Origin: Providencia rettgeri
GTDB lineage: Bacteria > Pseudomonadota > Gammaproteobacteria > Enterobacterales > Enterobacteriaceae
DNA: 64,000 bases
Direction of reading: 5' to 3'
Assembly: GCF_041075285.1 (NCBI RefSeq)
Contig: NZ_CP163512.1
Coordinates: forward strand, 2,976,001 to 3,040,000
Shown piece after piece: positions 43,863-52,707 of the stretch; position 1 is the stretch's first letter, and each line of letters begins with the position of its first letter. The notes below the pieces were generated by a model, which was given only the letters and a program-made list of their open reading frames with translations, was not told the DNA's origin and searched no databases. A program made the translations under genes and the position numbers.

Positions 43863-45119
43863 TTAAAAATAAGTTGGCATATCTTCTAACACATTATAAG
43901 CATCATCAATTAGATAAATCACTTTCCATTTATCAAACGTGATACATGGGTGAGAAGTCCCGAAGATTAGTATATCGCCCACTTGAAAATCACAGCTTTC
44001 ATCGAATGATAAAATAGCGTGCTGATCCATTAAACCAACGGTTTTAGCCGCGCCTTTTTGAAAAGCCACTTGCTGGCCTTCCCGATATAACATAAGAGGC
44101 TGTGGTAAGCCCGAATCAAATGCAACATCCCGTTTGCCAAAGTTGACTATAGCGCGCCCTTTTTCAGGCAGAGACTGAATTAACGCCACAATTTCCATTG
44201 CAGGCATTAAGTCACCATCTAATTGGCAAGCCACATTGTCTCTAGCTTTTAAGGCTTGCTGGGCTTCATCATAAATACCGTGGTCATGGGTGATATAGCA
44301 ACCGGGCCGGATCACAAAACGAAAAGGCTTAGAAAAGCGAAACGTTGTCATTTTTTGACTGACAAGGTCATACCAAACAGAGCCTGCTCCTGTTAGTAAG
44401 ATTTCACCATGATGTTTATCAAACATCCCCAAGCTATCCAGTTTTTGGCTCGTCGTTAACACTCGCTGTAAGAATCGCTGTACCTCATTAATATCTTTTT
44501 CTGCATTATCGCTATGAATAACGCCTTCATAAAATTCAATTCCGGATACCACTAAAGAGGGTAACAATTTTAACTCTTCAGCTAACAGCAAAGCTTCATC
44601 TTCTGTACGGCAGCCACAACGTCCACCACTAATGCCAAGTTCAATCAGAATATTCAGTGTCTGGTTTTCGTATGAAAAGACCTCTGCAAGCTGTTTAGCA
44701 TTTTGAATACTATCAACACAGCAATACAGATTGGCTTGATTGAGCTTAACGAGCTCTGCAAGTAACCGAATATTGGTTTTTCCCACAACCTGATTAGCAA
44801 TAATGATATTCTTAATACCCGATTCAATTGCCACCTTTGCCTGATAAGCCGTCCCAACACTTAATCCCCAAGCGCCTTGTGCGATTTGGCGTTTGAAAAT
44901 TGCGGGGGTCATGGTCGTTTTACCGTGAGGCGATAACGAAACATTCACTGCATTTGCATAATATTGCATCCATGCAATATTATTTTCTAATTCACGCTGT
45001 TTCACAACGACTGCCGGTAGGCATACATCTTCGAGCAAAATGTTTATCTGCACGCTCTCTGAGTTATGTAACTTCGTCGACTTGTGTTTTATCCCTTCGA
45101 GAAAATTATGTTGTGTCAT
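43863..45119 (-). CDS. Metal- and PLP-dependent D-amino acid deaminase/aldolase-like protein
   Basis: A 418-residue fold-type III PLP enzyme (alanine racemase-like N-domain, D-serine dehydratase-like C-domain). The PLP lysine is Lys67 in SPHGKTTM, and the C-terminal metal pair is His390 and Cys392 (TSHPCITF), spaced as in zinc-dependent eukaryotic-type D-serine dehydratase and D-threonine aldolase. The family eliminates ammonia from D-amino acids with a beta-hydroxyl, or splits D-threonine. In an operon with a deacylase gene and dgoKA genes, the best fit is deamination of an amino sugar acid such as D-glucosaminate or D-galactosaminate to 2-keto-3-deoxyhexonate. That substrate is inferred. 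Confidence 0.82.
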   Translation of the reverse strand: MTQHNFLEGIKHKSTKLHNSESVQINILLEDVCLPAVVVKQRELENNIAWMQYYANAVNVSLSPHGKTTMTPAIFKRQIAQGAWGLSVGTAYQAKVAIESGIKNIIIANQVVGKTNIRLLAELVKLNQANLYCCVDSIQNAKQLAEVFSYENQTLNILIELGISGGRCGCRTEDEALLLAEELKLLPSLVVSGIEFYEGVIHSDNAEKDINEVQRFLQRVLTTSQKLDSLGMFDKHHGEILLTGAGSVWYDLVSQKMTTFRFSKPFRFVIRPGCYITHDHGIYDEAQQALKARDNVACQLDGDLMPAMEIVALIQSLPEKGRAIVNFGKRDVAFDSGLPQPLMLYREGQQVAFQKGAAKTVGLMDQHAILSFDESCDFQVGDILIFGTSHPCITFDKWKVIYLIDDAYNVLEDMPTYF

Positions 45120-45141
45120 TTGTATCTCTCAACTTGAAAAT

Positions 45142-46593
45142 TTAGTTACTTTTTGCGGTATTTTCTCTTTCATGAGTAATGTTTTCCAAAACAGCCTCAC
45201 GACTGAGTTTATTTTTGGGTGTCACTAAGGTCACAATAACCGCACAAACCAAACTCATTAATAATGCAGGGATCACTGGATTTCCTAATTTTGCTGACCA
45301 CTCAGGTGTTAAAATAACTGTTAATGATGTTGAGCTTCCCGCCACCAGTGCTGCGATACAGCCTTGCCAATTAAATCGATGCCAGAATTTACCTAATAAC
45401 ACCGTGACACAAAGCCCTGACATAATCATTGAAATCATTTTAGTGATATAGCCAATGATGTCATTTGAGGTCAATGCGAACACGAGTGCTAATAAAATAA
45501 CGCTAAGCAAGAAGATCCGAGACAAATTAATTGCTTTCTCTGGTGGTGGCATTTTTCCTGTCACCATCGTATAAATATCACGTAAGATTATCGAAACCCC
45601 TGCGATAGCATCTGAACTACCAGATGACATATTGGCAGACATACCTGCAATCAATACCACCATAGCCAACACATGAGGTAGCGCATTGGTTGCATATAAG
45701 AAAGCAAAACTGCTGTTTTCTAAATTAGGCTCCATTACATGGGTCGCCATACCAATGATTGCAGGTAAAAACGAGAACCCCATATACAAGACACCCGTAA
45801 TAATGAACGATTGGCGAATGGCTTTTGTCGATGCTGCTGAATAAATACGCTGGCGATATGAAGGTGTAGCCAGAACACCGATACCAATCACGATGGCAAG
45901 TGAAATTGCAGGTAGCATACCAAGCTTACCAATCCCAAAGAGAGTAAATGCTTTTGGATCTGTATGTTGGACAACAACATCCCATCCGCCAACGTAGCTC
46001 ACTGAGGCGACTGCAAGAATAATAAACCCAAGGAATAAAACAATAGATTGCAATGTATCAATCCATGAAACTGCTTTATAACCCCCAATACCAACATAGA
46101 ACACAAAGCCTACGGCAATAATGATCTTAGCGACCGTGATATCAATATCTGCGGCCCATGCCAAGTACAAGCCACCACCGAGGATATGCGCACCTAGCCA
46201 ACCAATAGATGCTAAGAAAATTAATATCGCCACTAGATTTTTAACTAAACGGCTGCCACCTGTGTAGTAACAAATTTCCTCGCTCATTGTCATAAAGCGA
46301 TAGTTTCTTACTGGTGCAAATAACCAAGCTGTTAACAAAATGCCCGTCGCACCGCCAATACCATATAGCATACCAGCCCAACCATTCGAGTAACCAAAAC
46401 TCACTGCGCCAATACTTGACCCTGTTCCGACCATCGTACCAACAGTTGAACCTAAGGTGAGTAACATCGGTAGTTTTCGACCACCTAGAATGAAATCTTC
46501 ACCGGTCTTTTGGTGCCTCGTCACATACCAACCAACGAACATCATGACGAACGCGTACACTAAAAACCACATTAAGAAATTATTATGTTCCAT
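45142..46593 (-). CDS. Sodium:solute symporter (SSS family)
   Basis: A 483-residue membrane protein with about thirteen spans of the PutP/PanF type. The second helix region GWYVTRHQKTGEDFILGGRKLP and the sodium-site stretch GSTVGTMVGTGSSIGAVSFGYSNGWAGM are diagnostic, as is GMSANMSSGSSDAIAGVSIILRD. It imports an organic solute with sodium. It lies between the RidA and deaminase genes, so an N-acyl amino sugar acid or D-amino acid is the expected cargo (inference). Confidence 0.88.
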   Translation of the reverse strand: MEHNNFLMWFLVYAFVMMFVGWYVTRHQKTGEDFILGGRKLPMLLTLGSTVGTMVGTGSSIGAVSFGYSNGWAGMLYGIGGATGILLTAWLFAPVRNYRFMTMSEEICYYTGGSRLVKNLVAILIFLASIGWLGAHILGGGLYLAWAADIDITVAKIIIAVGFVFYVGIGGYKAVSWIDTLQSIVLFLGFIILAVASVSYVGGWDVVVQHTDPKAFTLFGIGKLGMLPAISLAIVIGIGVLATPSYRQRIYSAASTKAIRQSFIITGVLYMGFSFLPAIIGMATHVMEPNLENSSFAFLYATNALPHVLAMVVLIAGMSANMSSGSSDAIAGVSIILRDIYTMVTGKMPPPEKAINLSRIFLLSVILLALVFALTSNDIIGYITKMISMIMSGLCVTVLLGKFWHRFNWQGCIAALVAGSSTSLTVILTPEWSAKLGNPVIPALLMSLVCAVIVTLVTPKNKLSREAVLENITHERENTAKSN

Positions 46594-46617
46594 AATAGCC
46601 CCTCATCGTCTCAGCGA

Positions 46618-47010
46618 TTAAGATTTGAACTTGCTGTTAAAGCAGGTAATGTCCACTTCAACCATGCAGTCAACAACGAGATCCGCGACAAAACAGACCC
46701 TCGCTGGTGGATGTTCCGCAAAGAATTGCTGAAACACTTTATTAAAGGACTGAAAATAGCGAGCATCACTCAAAACCACTTTCATATGCACAATATCTTG
46801 GCGTTCAAATCCCGCATCCTTCATAATGTTTAAACAGTTTTCGATAGCCAATTTTGATTGTGCGATAATACCGCCATCAATCACTTCGCCATCAATCATC
46901 GGTGTTTGCCCTGACACATATAACCAGCCGTCCGCAAGTACAGCTTTCGAAAAAGGTAATGACTGTCCACCAGTCCCTTTTGAACCTTCAACGCCAAATC
47001 GTTTAATCAT
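46618..47010 (-). CDS. RidA-family imine/enamine deaminase
   Basis: A 130-residue cytoplasmic RidA-like protein without a signal peptide. SKAVLADGWLYVSGQTPM is the usual second strand, and PPARVCFVADLVVDCMVEVDITC holds the conserved arginine and acidic residue. Its place between the deacylase and symporter genes, next to a PLP deaminase gene, fits removal of the enamine/imine that PLP deaminases release before the keto acid forms. Confidence 0.88.
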   Translation of the reverse strand: MIKRFGVEGSKGTGGQSLPFSKAVLADGWLYVSGQTPMIDGEVIDGGIIAQSKLAIENCLNIMKDAGFERQDIVHMKVVLSDARYFQSFNKVFQQFFAEHPPARVCFVADLVVDCMVEVDITCFNSKFKS

Positions 47011-47026
47011 TGTATTTTTCTCTCTT

Positions 47027-48463
47027 TTATTTATTTCTTTCTAGGAATTTACCTGCTCTATCTCCAGTCATTTCCTTTGCGATATAAGTCAGAACACCAT
47101 TAACAAACACATATTCAATACCATCTGCTTTCTGTTTTGGATCTTGGAATGTGGAAGTTTCATTGATTTTTATTGGGTCAAATAAGACGATATCCGCAAA
47201 AAAGTTTTCTTGGATAAGCCCCCTATCTTTCAAACAAAAACGCTGAGCAGACATACCTGTCATCTTGTGAATCGCTGTTGTCATAGGAAAAAGTTTTTCA
47301 TCACGACTGTAATGACTTATAACCCGTGGAAATGTGCCCCATAGACGTGGGTGTGGATTAGGATCGCGAGGTAATCCATCTGAACCGACCATACTGCTTG
47401 GGTGTTGCAATACGCGGCGAACATCATCTTCGTGCATTTGAAAATAAATAGCGCCCGCGGGAACAATTTTTTCGGCTACTTGATAAATATCGATATCCCA
47501 CATTACGGCAATATCTTTTAGTGTCTTACCTGCAACATCAGGGAATGGTGTTGACCAAGTGACTAAGATGTCATAGTCTTCAGTGACTTGAGTGATATCT
47601 AAGTTTGAAGAACCTGCTCTATAAGGATAGCAATCACAGTTAATATCTTGTATTTTTTGATATTTTTCGATTAACGCTAATGTCTCTTTCGTGCGTCCCC
47701 AGTTTTTTGCTCCCGCACACTTATGATGAGAGATCTGCACTGGAACTTTTGCATGACGACCAATATGAAAAGCTTCATGCATTGCATCAATAATCCCATC
47801 ATATTCAGTACGCATATGCGTTGTATAAATACCCTGATATTCAGCTAATAATTCAGCTAATTCACAGATTTCTTCTGTCGATGAATTAATAGCATTTCCG
47901 TAAGACAAGCCAGTACTAAGCCCTAAAGCTCCGTCCTTTAGCGCAGCCTCTAAAACTTGCTTCATCTGTGCGATATTGCTGGTGCTGGCCGGTTTTAATA
48001 AATCCGAAACACAGTTATTTCTTAACGTAGTATGACCAATTAATGTCGCCACATTGACCGTCGGTGTAATTTCATTAATTTTTTGTTTATAACTGGTTAA
48101 ATCTGCAAAATTAAATTCGTTTAATTCACCCAATAAATTAATAGGATCAGGAACTTCATCTTTTAATGTTGCGCATGCAGCACTGATGCCACAGTTACCG
48201 ACAATAATTGTCGTAACGCCTTGTGATGTTTTTTCAATATATTCAGGTTTATCAATGACAATTAAATCATCATGTGTATGCACATCAATAAATCCAGGAG
48301 ATAAAATCAGCCCTGAACAATCAATTATTTTTTCAGACTCTTCACTAATATTCTTAGAAATTTTAATAATGCGGTCATTTTTAATTGCCACATCGCTGAT
48401 ATATTCATTTTTACCACTGCCATCAATAACAGTGGCATTTTTAAAAACATAATCGAATTTCAT
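47027..48463 (-). CDS. N-acyl-D-amino acid deacylase family amidohydrolase
   Basis: A 478-residue amidohydrolase of the D-aminoacylase family. Metal-binding His62 and His64 lie in GFIDVHTHDDL, Cys91 in VGNCGIS (a zinc-bridging ligand in this family), and the catalytic Asp in MVGSDGLP. It removes an acyl group from an N-acyl-D-amino acid. With deaminase and dgoKA genes in the same operon, an N-acetyl-hexosaminate (oxidised N-acetylhexosamine) is the most economical substrate, giving the amino sugar acid and acetate. AGATCT is the only weak ribosome site before the ATG. Confidence 0.85.
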   Translation of the reverse strand: MKFDYVFKNATVIDGSGKNEYISDVAIKNDRIIKISKNISEESEKIIDCSGLILSPGFIDVHTHDDLIVIDKPEYIEKTSQGVTTIIVGNCGISAACATLKDEVPDPINLLGELNEFNFADLTSYKQKINEITPTVNVATLIGHTTLRNNCVSDLLKPASTSNIAQMKQVLEAALKDGALGLSTGLSYGNAINSSTEEICELAELLAEYQGIYTTHMRTEYDGIIDAMHEAFHIGRHAKVPVQISHHKCAGAKNWGRTKETLALIEKYQKIQDINCDCYPYRAGSSNLDITQVTEDYDILVTWSTPFPDVAGKTLKDIAVMWDIDIYQVAEKIVPAGAIYFQMHEDDVRRVLQHPSSMVGSDGLPRDPNPHPRLWGTFPRVISHYSRDEKLFPMTTAIHKMTGMSAQRFCLKDRGLIQENFFADIVLFDPIKINETSTFQDPKQKADGIEYVFVNGVLTYIAKEMTGDRAGKFLERNK

Positions 48464-48481
48464 TTTAAGATCTCTTTTAAC

Positions 48482-49108
48482 TTAATAAGTTTGATTTTTA
48501 AATGCGATATATGCAGATATAAATGCTTTCGCGTTCTCTCTCGTTTTCTCTGGTGATTGGCCTATACGGTAAAGATCGTTCCCAAGTCCTGCGCCATAAC
48601 AGCCAATACTTAGGTACTCATGTAAATTCTGTGGTGTCACGCCACCGACCGCATAAATAGCAATCTCTTTGGGGAGCACTGACATCAACGATTTAACATA
48701 GTTAACACCCAGCGGCACGGTAGGAAATATTTTTAAATTACGGGCACCAGCATCAATCGCTGTAAATGCCTCAGTCGCTGTTGCACACCCTGGATATATT
48801 TCCATCTTATTTTCTAATGTTGATTTAATTACCGAAACATTAATATTCGGTGTGACAATTATTTTGGCATTCATTGCCGCTAATATTTCGACATTTTTTT
48901 GATCCAGAACAGTTCCAGCTCCTATTTTTAATTGATTGCCATAATGCTGAATAGCCAATGGAATGCTTTTTTCCCACTCTTGGGAGTTCAATGGAATTTC
49001 TATATATTGAAATCCTTCTTCAGCAAGTATAGAAATATGCTCTAAGACTTCTTCAGGTTTAATTCCACGTAATATCGCAATTAAGGGAATGTCATTTTCA
49101 GAATTCAT
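48482..49108 (-). CDS. dgoA: 2-dehydro-3-deoxy-6-phosphogalactonate aldolase
   Basis: A 208-residue KDPG/KDPGal class I aldolase from ATG 49108 (MNSENDIPLIAILRG), after GGTGA. The Schiff-base Lys126 sits in NLKIFPTV at the same number as in E. coli DgoA, with Glu38 in YIEIPLN and the phosphate loop GGVTPQNL. YPGCATATEAFTAIDAG is typical. It splits 2-keto-3-deoxy-6-phosphogalactonate (and often the gluconate epimer) to pyruvate and glyceraldehyde 3-phosphate. Confidence 0.92.
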   Translation of the reverse strand: MNSENDIPLIAILRGIKPEEVLEHISILAEEGFQYIEIPLNSQEWEKSIPLAIQHYGNQLKIGAGTVLDQKNVEILAAMNAKIIVTPNINVSVIKSTLENKMEIYPGCATATEAFTAIDAGARNLKIFPTVPLGVNYVKSLMSVLPKEIAIYAVGGVTPQNLHEYLSIGCYGAGLGNDLYRIGQSPEKTRENAKAFISAYIAFKNQTY

Positions 49109-49140
49109 ACAATCACCTAATAACAAATCATTAAGAATAC

Positions 49141-50136
49141 TTATTTATATTCTGTTAGGTTTAATATTGAAATTGCACCTAATCCAGAATATGGCTGTTC
49201 CTTTTTATCTTCCAATAGGCTAATTTCACCCGTGAAATAACTATCATTTTTAATTAATAATTGAAGCGCATTCGCTAAGATAGGCTTTCCACTAATCACA
49301 ACCTTTAGGTCGTTAGTCATACATAAGGCTTGGCTGTTTTTTATCGCGAGTAAATCCGATGCTAAAATCGCGCCTAATAAAAAACTCGATTTTTGGTTCA
49401 GTGAGGCATCCGTAAAAAGGTCTAATAGCCTGACTGAAAAACAGCTTCTCGCTATCCCCACTTGTTGGCTTAACTTAGCGCCTTTAAGCAAATATTCAAC
49501 ATCAAGTTGCTGAGCAAATTGGTGATCTAATGAGCTTGCCAGTATCGTTTGATGCGTTAATGTATCGAAGATTTCTCCCGCCATTGTGGTCGCAATCGCA
49601 ATCACATTTTTATTGTCATCAATGCGAACAAACTTTGAATGTGATCCGGGTAAGATCACCAGAGAAGCCTCTAAATCCGGTTGCTGCGCTAAAATACCAA
49701 AGATCTCAACTTCTTCACCACGCATCACATCCATGCTTTCAATGGTGTCAAATGTTAAATCCGCCGTTTTATTTTTAATTCCTGGAATAAAAATAATGGG
49801 TCTTTCACTAATTTCATTTATCACACACGCTCTGGCTTTTTGCGCGAGCTGTCGTACAGAAACAGGTGTCACTTCATGAGGTAAATGGTATAACCCAATT
49901 TCTGAAGTGATCATGCCCGATGCTACTAAACGATAATTTTCCTTTTCTTTATCACTAAATTTTTCCAAAAGCTGCGTCAAAAGCGTTTTTATCGATTGAA
50001 TTAAGCGCGTATTACTCCCATTTTTTGCACAATCCCGAATACCGACTTCCGTGCTCAGTTCACCAATAACCGTGTTATTTCGCCATGCTCTCACGCGGGT
50101 ATTTGTTGTCCCTGTATCAATGGTCACTATCAACAT
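49141..50136 (-). CDS. dgoK: 2-dehydro-3-deoxygalactonokinase
   Basis: A 331-residue sugar-acid kinase of the DgoK family (about 290 in E. coli). Phosphate-binding DTGTTNTRVRAW opens the protein, VASGMITSEIGLYHLPH follows, and GSHSKFVRID is the second nucleotide motif. It phosphorylates 2-keto-3-deoxygalactonate, and its product feeds DgoA encoded 32 bases downstream. It is the first gene of the operon, divergent from an IclR gene, with two palindromes in its leader. No galactonate dehydratase gene (dgoD) is nearby, which is why another source of the keto acid is proposed. Confidence 0.9.
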   Translation of the reverse strand: MLIVTIDTGTTNTRVRAWRNNTVIGELSTEVGIRDCAKNGSNTRLIQSIKTLLTQLLEKFSDKEKENYRLVASGMITSEIGLYHLPHEVTPVSVRQLAQKARACVINEISERPIIFIPGIKNKTADLTFDTIESMDVMRGEEVEIFGILAQQPDLEASLVILPGSHSKFVRIDDNKNVIAIATTMAGEIFDTLTHQTILASSLDHQFAQQLDVEYLLKGAKLSQQVGIARSCFSVRLLDLFTDASLNQKSSFLLGAILASDLLAIKNSQALCMTNDLKVVISGKPILANALQLLIKNDSYFTGEISLLEDKKEQPYSGLGAISILNLTEYK

Positions 50137-50157
50137 ATCTATCCCTTCAAAAATAAC

Positions 50158-50170
50158 GGAACGACGTTCC
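50158..50170. promoter_or_regulatory. IclR-type operator 1
   Basis: GGAACGACGTTCC is a perfect palindrome 21 bases upstream of the dgoK start codon. Confidence 0.7.
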
Positions 50171-50197
50171 TTTTTTAATAAAATACATTAAAATAAA

Positions 50198-50210
50198 GGA
50201 ATGTCGTTCC
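50198..50210. promoter_or_regulatory. IclR-type operator 2
   Basis: GGAATGTCGTTCC is a near copy of operator 1 with its centre 40 bases away, about four helical turns, so both could be held by one regulator tetramer. Confidence 0.65.
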
Positions 50211-50224
50211 ATTTATTCGAAAAT

Positions 50225-50240
50225 AACGATCATGATCACA
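50225..50240. promoter_or_regulatory. Candidate CRP half-site in the dgoK/iclR region
   Basis: AACGATCATGATCACA has one good TCACA arm and one poor arm of the CRP pattern. Weak on its own but in the expected place. Confidence 0.3.
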
Positions 50241-50323
50241 ATCAATAACGTAAAGACACGTCTTTTCAACTAGTTACAAGCTCTCTGCCGTTACACACAA
50301 AAAAGTCAGCATCAGGAGAAAAT

Positions 50324-50336
50324 GGAACGACGTTTA
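50324..50336. promoter_or_regulatory. IclR-type operator 3
   Basis: GGAACGACGTTTA keeps ten of the thirteen bases in a row of operator 1 (GGAACGACGTT plus one decayed end). It lies 53 bases upstream of the iclR start codon, where it would give autoregulation. Confidence 0.6.
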
Positions 50337-50388
50337 ACTCACGTGAAATTATGCGTACAATGGCTCCAGCGCAGGTAAGGAGCCAACA

Positions 50389-51171
50389 ATGACGAAAGAC
50401 AGCCAAGCAAACTCATCCAACATTGATAGAGTACTAACTATCCTCGAAGAGATAAGTAATCATTCCGATGGAATTTCATTGGCAGAATTGGTTAAAAACA
50501 CAGGGATAGCCAAAACAACCGCGTTTCGGATATTAGAAACGCTAAAAGAACGCCAATATGTTAGCCTTGATCACCTTACAGAGCGTTATAATCTTGATTT
50601 AAAAAGCCTTGAGCTAGGAATTAAAGGTTTAATGAATGTCAATTTAGTTGAAGTTTCAATTCCCTACTTAAAGACTCTCTCAAGCTCGACATTCGAAACC
50701 TGCTTTTTGGGCGTCTATAACAGTGGGCATGTCGTGTATTTATATAAAAGTGAAGGCACCCTTTCAATTCAAACAACCGCAAAATTAGGCGCAAGGTTAC
50801 CAGCATACTGCACAGGGATTGGGAAAGCACTTTTGGCATTCCAACCTTTAGAAGAAATTGATGAGGTTCTAGAAAAGCCGCTGGTTAAATATACGGAAAA
50901 AACCGTTGTGGATAGAATGAAACTGTATGAATTATTGGCAGATATTCGTTTGAAAGGCTTTTCGTTAGATAATGAGGAAAATGAAGAAGGACTGACTTGT
51001 GTTGCACGACCAGTATTTAACTATACCGGAAATATTGTTGGGGCAATCAGCGTTGCAGGACCAACGCATCGTATGTTACCCAAAATAGATAGGGTAAATG
51101 ACGAACTTGCCCACGTCTGTTTACTGATTTCCCGCCGTCTTGGCTATATCGAACCTGCCACCAGCAAATAA
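50389..51171 (+). CDS. IclR-family regulator of the dgoKA-deacylase-deaminase operon
   Basis: A 260-residue IclR-family protein. The winged helix (residues about 12-65: VLTILEEISNHSDGISLAELV, KTTAFRILETLKERQYV) precedes the effector-binding domain (LPAYCTGIGKALLAF, a family hallmark, and DNEENEEGLTCVARPVF). It is divergent from dgoK, and three related palindromes lie between the two. It probably represses the operon until the sugar acid or its keto product appears. Confidence 0.9.
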   Translation: MTKDSQANSSNIDRVLTILEEISNHSDGISLAELVKNTGIAKTTAFRILETLKERQYVSLDHLTERYNLDLKSLELGIKGLMNVNLVEVSIPYLKTLSSSTFETCFLGVYNSGHVVYLYKSEGTLSIQTTAKLGARLPAYCTGIGKALLAFQPLEEIDEVLEKPLVKYTEKTVVDRMKLYELLADIRLKGFSLDNEENEEGLTCVARPVFNYTGNIVGAISVAGPTHRMLPKIDRVNDELAHVCLLISRRLGYIEPATSK

Positions 51172-51373
51172 ACGCAATAAACCCCGTCTAGCGTGGTGGA
51201 CGGGGCTCTAATAGCAATATTTGTTGTTTACATAAGAGCAATATACTGGCTCACTTCCCTGTAAAGCCAGAACTCAGTGGCGATTTCTCACCAACTGATA
51301 CTGACGATTTAAGACTTAGCTATTCAATAGGTGCACTCCAAATGTGCACTAAACAGCAGAATGGGAAGAGTAA

Positions 51374-51517
51374 AATAGGGGCATCCCCAATAAACAACTC
51401 GCCAATAAATCAAGTATTACGGAAAGTACCGTTAAAGTGCATGTGAAGCATTTGCTGAAAAAACTGAATTTAACATCACCTGTAGAAGCGGCTATTTGGG
51501 TTTTTCAGCCCAAATAG
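51374..51517 (+). pseudogene. narL-type response regulator, C-terminal remnant
   Basis: In one frame this stretch reads [12 protein letters not shown] then [19 protein letters not shown] and [11 protein letters not shown] before TAG 51515-51517. That is the LuxR-type DNA-binding end of NarL ([19 protein letters not shown] and VEAAVWV in E. coli, from memory). An in-frame TAA at 51371 stops the frame upstream and no receiver domain can be traced, so only the last 45 or so codons remain. It cannot encode a working regulator. Confidence 0.85.
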
Positions 51518-51519
51518 CC
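51490..51519 (+). terminator. Hairpin overlapping the narL remnant end
   Basis: GGCTATTTGGG / CCCAAATAGCC, an 11-base stem with an eight-base loop, followed by TTTG. Probably the original narL terminator, now able to serve the convergent cdaR-like gene too. Confidence 0.7.
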
Positions 51520-51530
51520 TTTGTCGTTTA

Positions 51531-52685
51531 TTACGTTAATGCATCTAGCCATGGCTGTTGTTTTGGGTAACGTCGGCGATAGCCATGCATTGCTACGGAC
51601 AATTGAATTAAATCGGTAAATTTTGTGGGGTCTAACCCCGTTTGCTTTTTAATTTGTTGTAGCCGGTAACTTAGCGTGTTGCGATGAATGCCAAGCTGCA
51701 AGGCGGTATTACCAATTTCGCCATTTTGCGATAAAAACAGTTCTAAGGTTTCTAACAAAATTTCCCCGGAATCATGCGCTAAAATCTTATTGCAAATATC
51801 CAAAAAGAAGTTAAATAAGTAACTGTTTTCTAACTCATTAAATAAACAAAATGACGCCATTTCCTTAAATAAGAAAACTTGTTTTTCAGGAACCGTTTGA
51901 CGCCCCACATCAATGACTGAACGTGCGAAATGTACCGCATCTCGCACATGTTCTTCGCTGTCTGCTTGTACACCAACACCAATATAATACTGGCTAAGTT
52001 GACTATCTAATATAAAATGAAGATGAGGGATAAATGACTCATTTTGATAGTGTTTTGAAGGAAATAGCATCAACACTTCACGGCTATTGAGTAGCAACAC
52101 ATCACTTTTTTCCATCGCCGATAATTCCGTAATGATGGTATCCAAAATCTCAGGACGATACTGAATAGCCTCAATGTTAATAATCACTGGGATGGTCGGT
52201 AAAGAAAACGAAAAACCTGAATTATGCAGTTTTAATAATGCACTACGCCCTTGGTTCGGCGTGCTACTTTCAATAAACTGAACAAATAACATATCCCGTA
52301 ACCGGTGCTGCCAATTGATACTACGGCGTTCAATTTCTTGCTTAATCAATAACTCAGCAGTAAGGATTGCTAATTCTGCATAACGCTGAATAACCACGGG
52401 ATCGCCACTAACACCAATCACTAACTCCACTTTATCTGCCACGATAATCGGGTGATTAATCCCCGGTGCAACATTCAAATACGCACGCGCTTCATTTTCA
52501 TTGTAAATAGTGATCCGTTTACCGCAGCGGATCACCTCCACTGCGGCCTCATGCGTTTCACCAATACGTTTTTTCTCCCCCGAGGCGATAATCACGCCCT
52601 GACTGTTAATCACATTGACGTTATGATGGATAATGCCCATTGCACGCGTCACAATATCATTAGCTAATTTTTCAGTCAGTAGCAT
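51531..52685 (-). CDS. CdaR-family regulator, paralogue
   Basis: A 384-residue CdaR-type regulator. It has the sugar-diacid recognition domain (LANDIVTRAMGIIHHNVNVINSQG) and the C-terminal helix-turn-helix TALQLGIHRNTLSYRLQQIKKQTG. It ends the second MFS/glycerate kinase/CdaR block. It differs clearly from the copy at 35.2 kb, so this is an old paralogue rather than a recent duplication. Expected to respond to glycerate or a related acid and control its own block. Confidence 0.87.
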   Translation of the reverse strand: MLLTEKLANDIVTRAMGIIHHNVNVINSQGVIIASGEKKRIGETHEAAVEVIRCGKRITIYNENEARAYLNVAPGINHPIIVADKVELVIGVSGDPVVIQRYAELAILTAELLIKQEIERRSINWQHRLRDMLFVQFIESSTPNQGRSALLKLHNSGFSFSLPTIPVIINIEAIQYRPEILDTIITELSAMEKSDVLLLNSREVLMLFPSKHYQNESFIPHLHFILDSQLSQYYIGVGVQADSEEHVRDAVHFARSVIDVGRQTVPEKQVFLFKEMASFCLFNELENSYLFNFFLDICNKILAHDSGEILLETLELFLSQNGEIGNTALQLGIHRNTLSYRLQQIKKQTGLDPTKFTDLIQLSVAMHGYRRRYPKQQPWLDALT

Positions 52686-52707
52686 ATTACCGCCTCATCT
52701 TATTGTT

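Larger units (their letters stand above)
51172..51530. other. Intergenic region after the iclR gene
   Basis: About 360 bases between convergent genes. It contains a GC-rich hairpin after iclR (CCCCGTC 51182-51188 / GACGGGG 51199-51205) that may end its transcript, then a decayed narL fragment and a second hairpin. Confidence 0.6.

Noticed and set aside
43863..45119. A second D-serine dehydratase
   Set aside because: The fold type and metal site fit, but a normal DsdA is already encoded and this gene lies in a deacylase/dgoKA operon. D-serine remains a possible side substrate.
47027..48463. A dedicated D-amino acid salvage aminoacylase
   Set aside because: The family fits, but DgoK and DgoA in the same operon make little sense for simple D-amino acids. 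The sugar-acid reading explains all genes.
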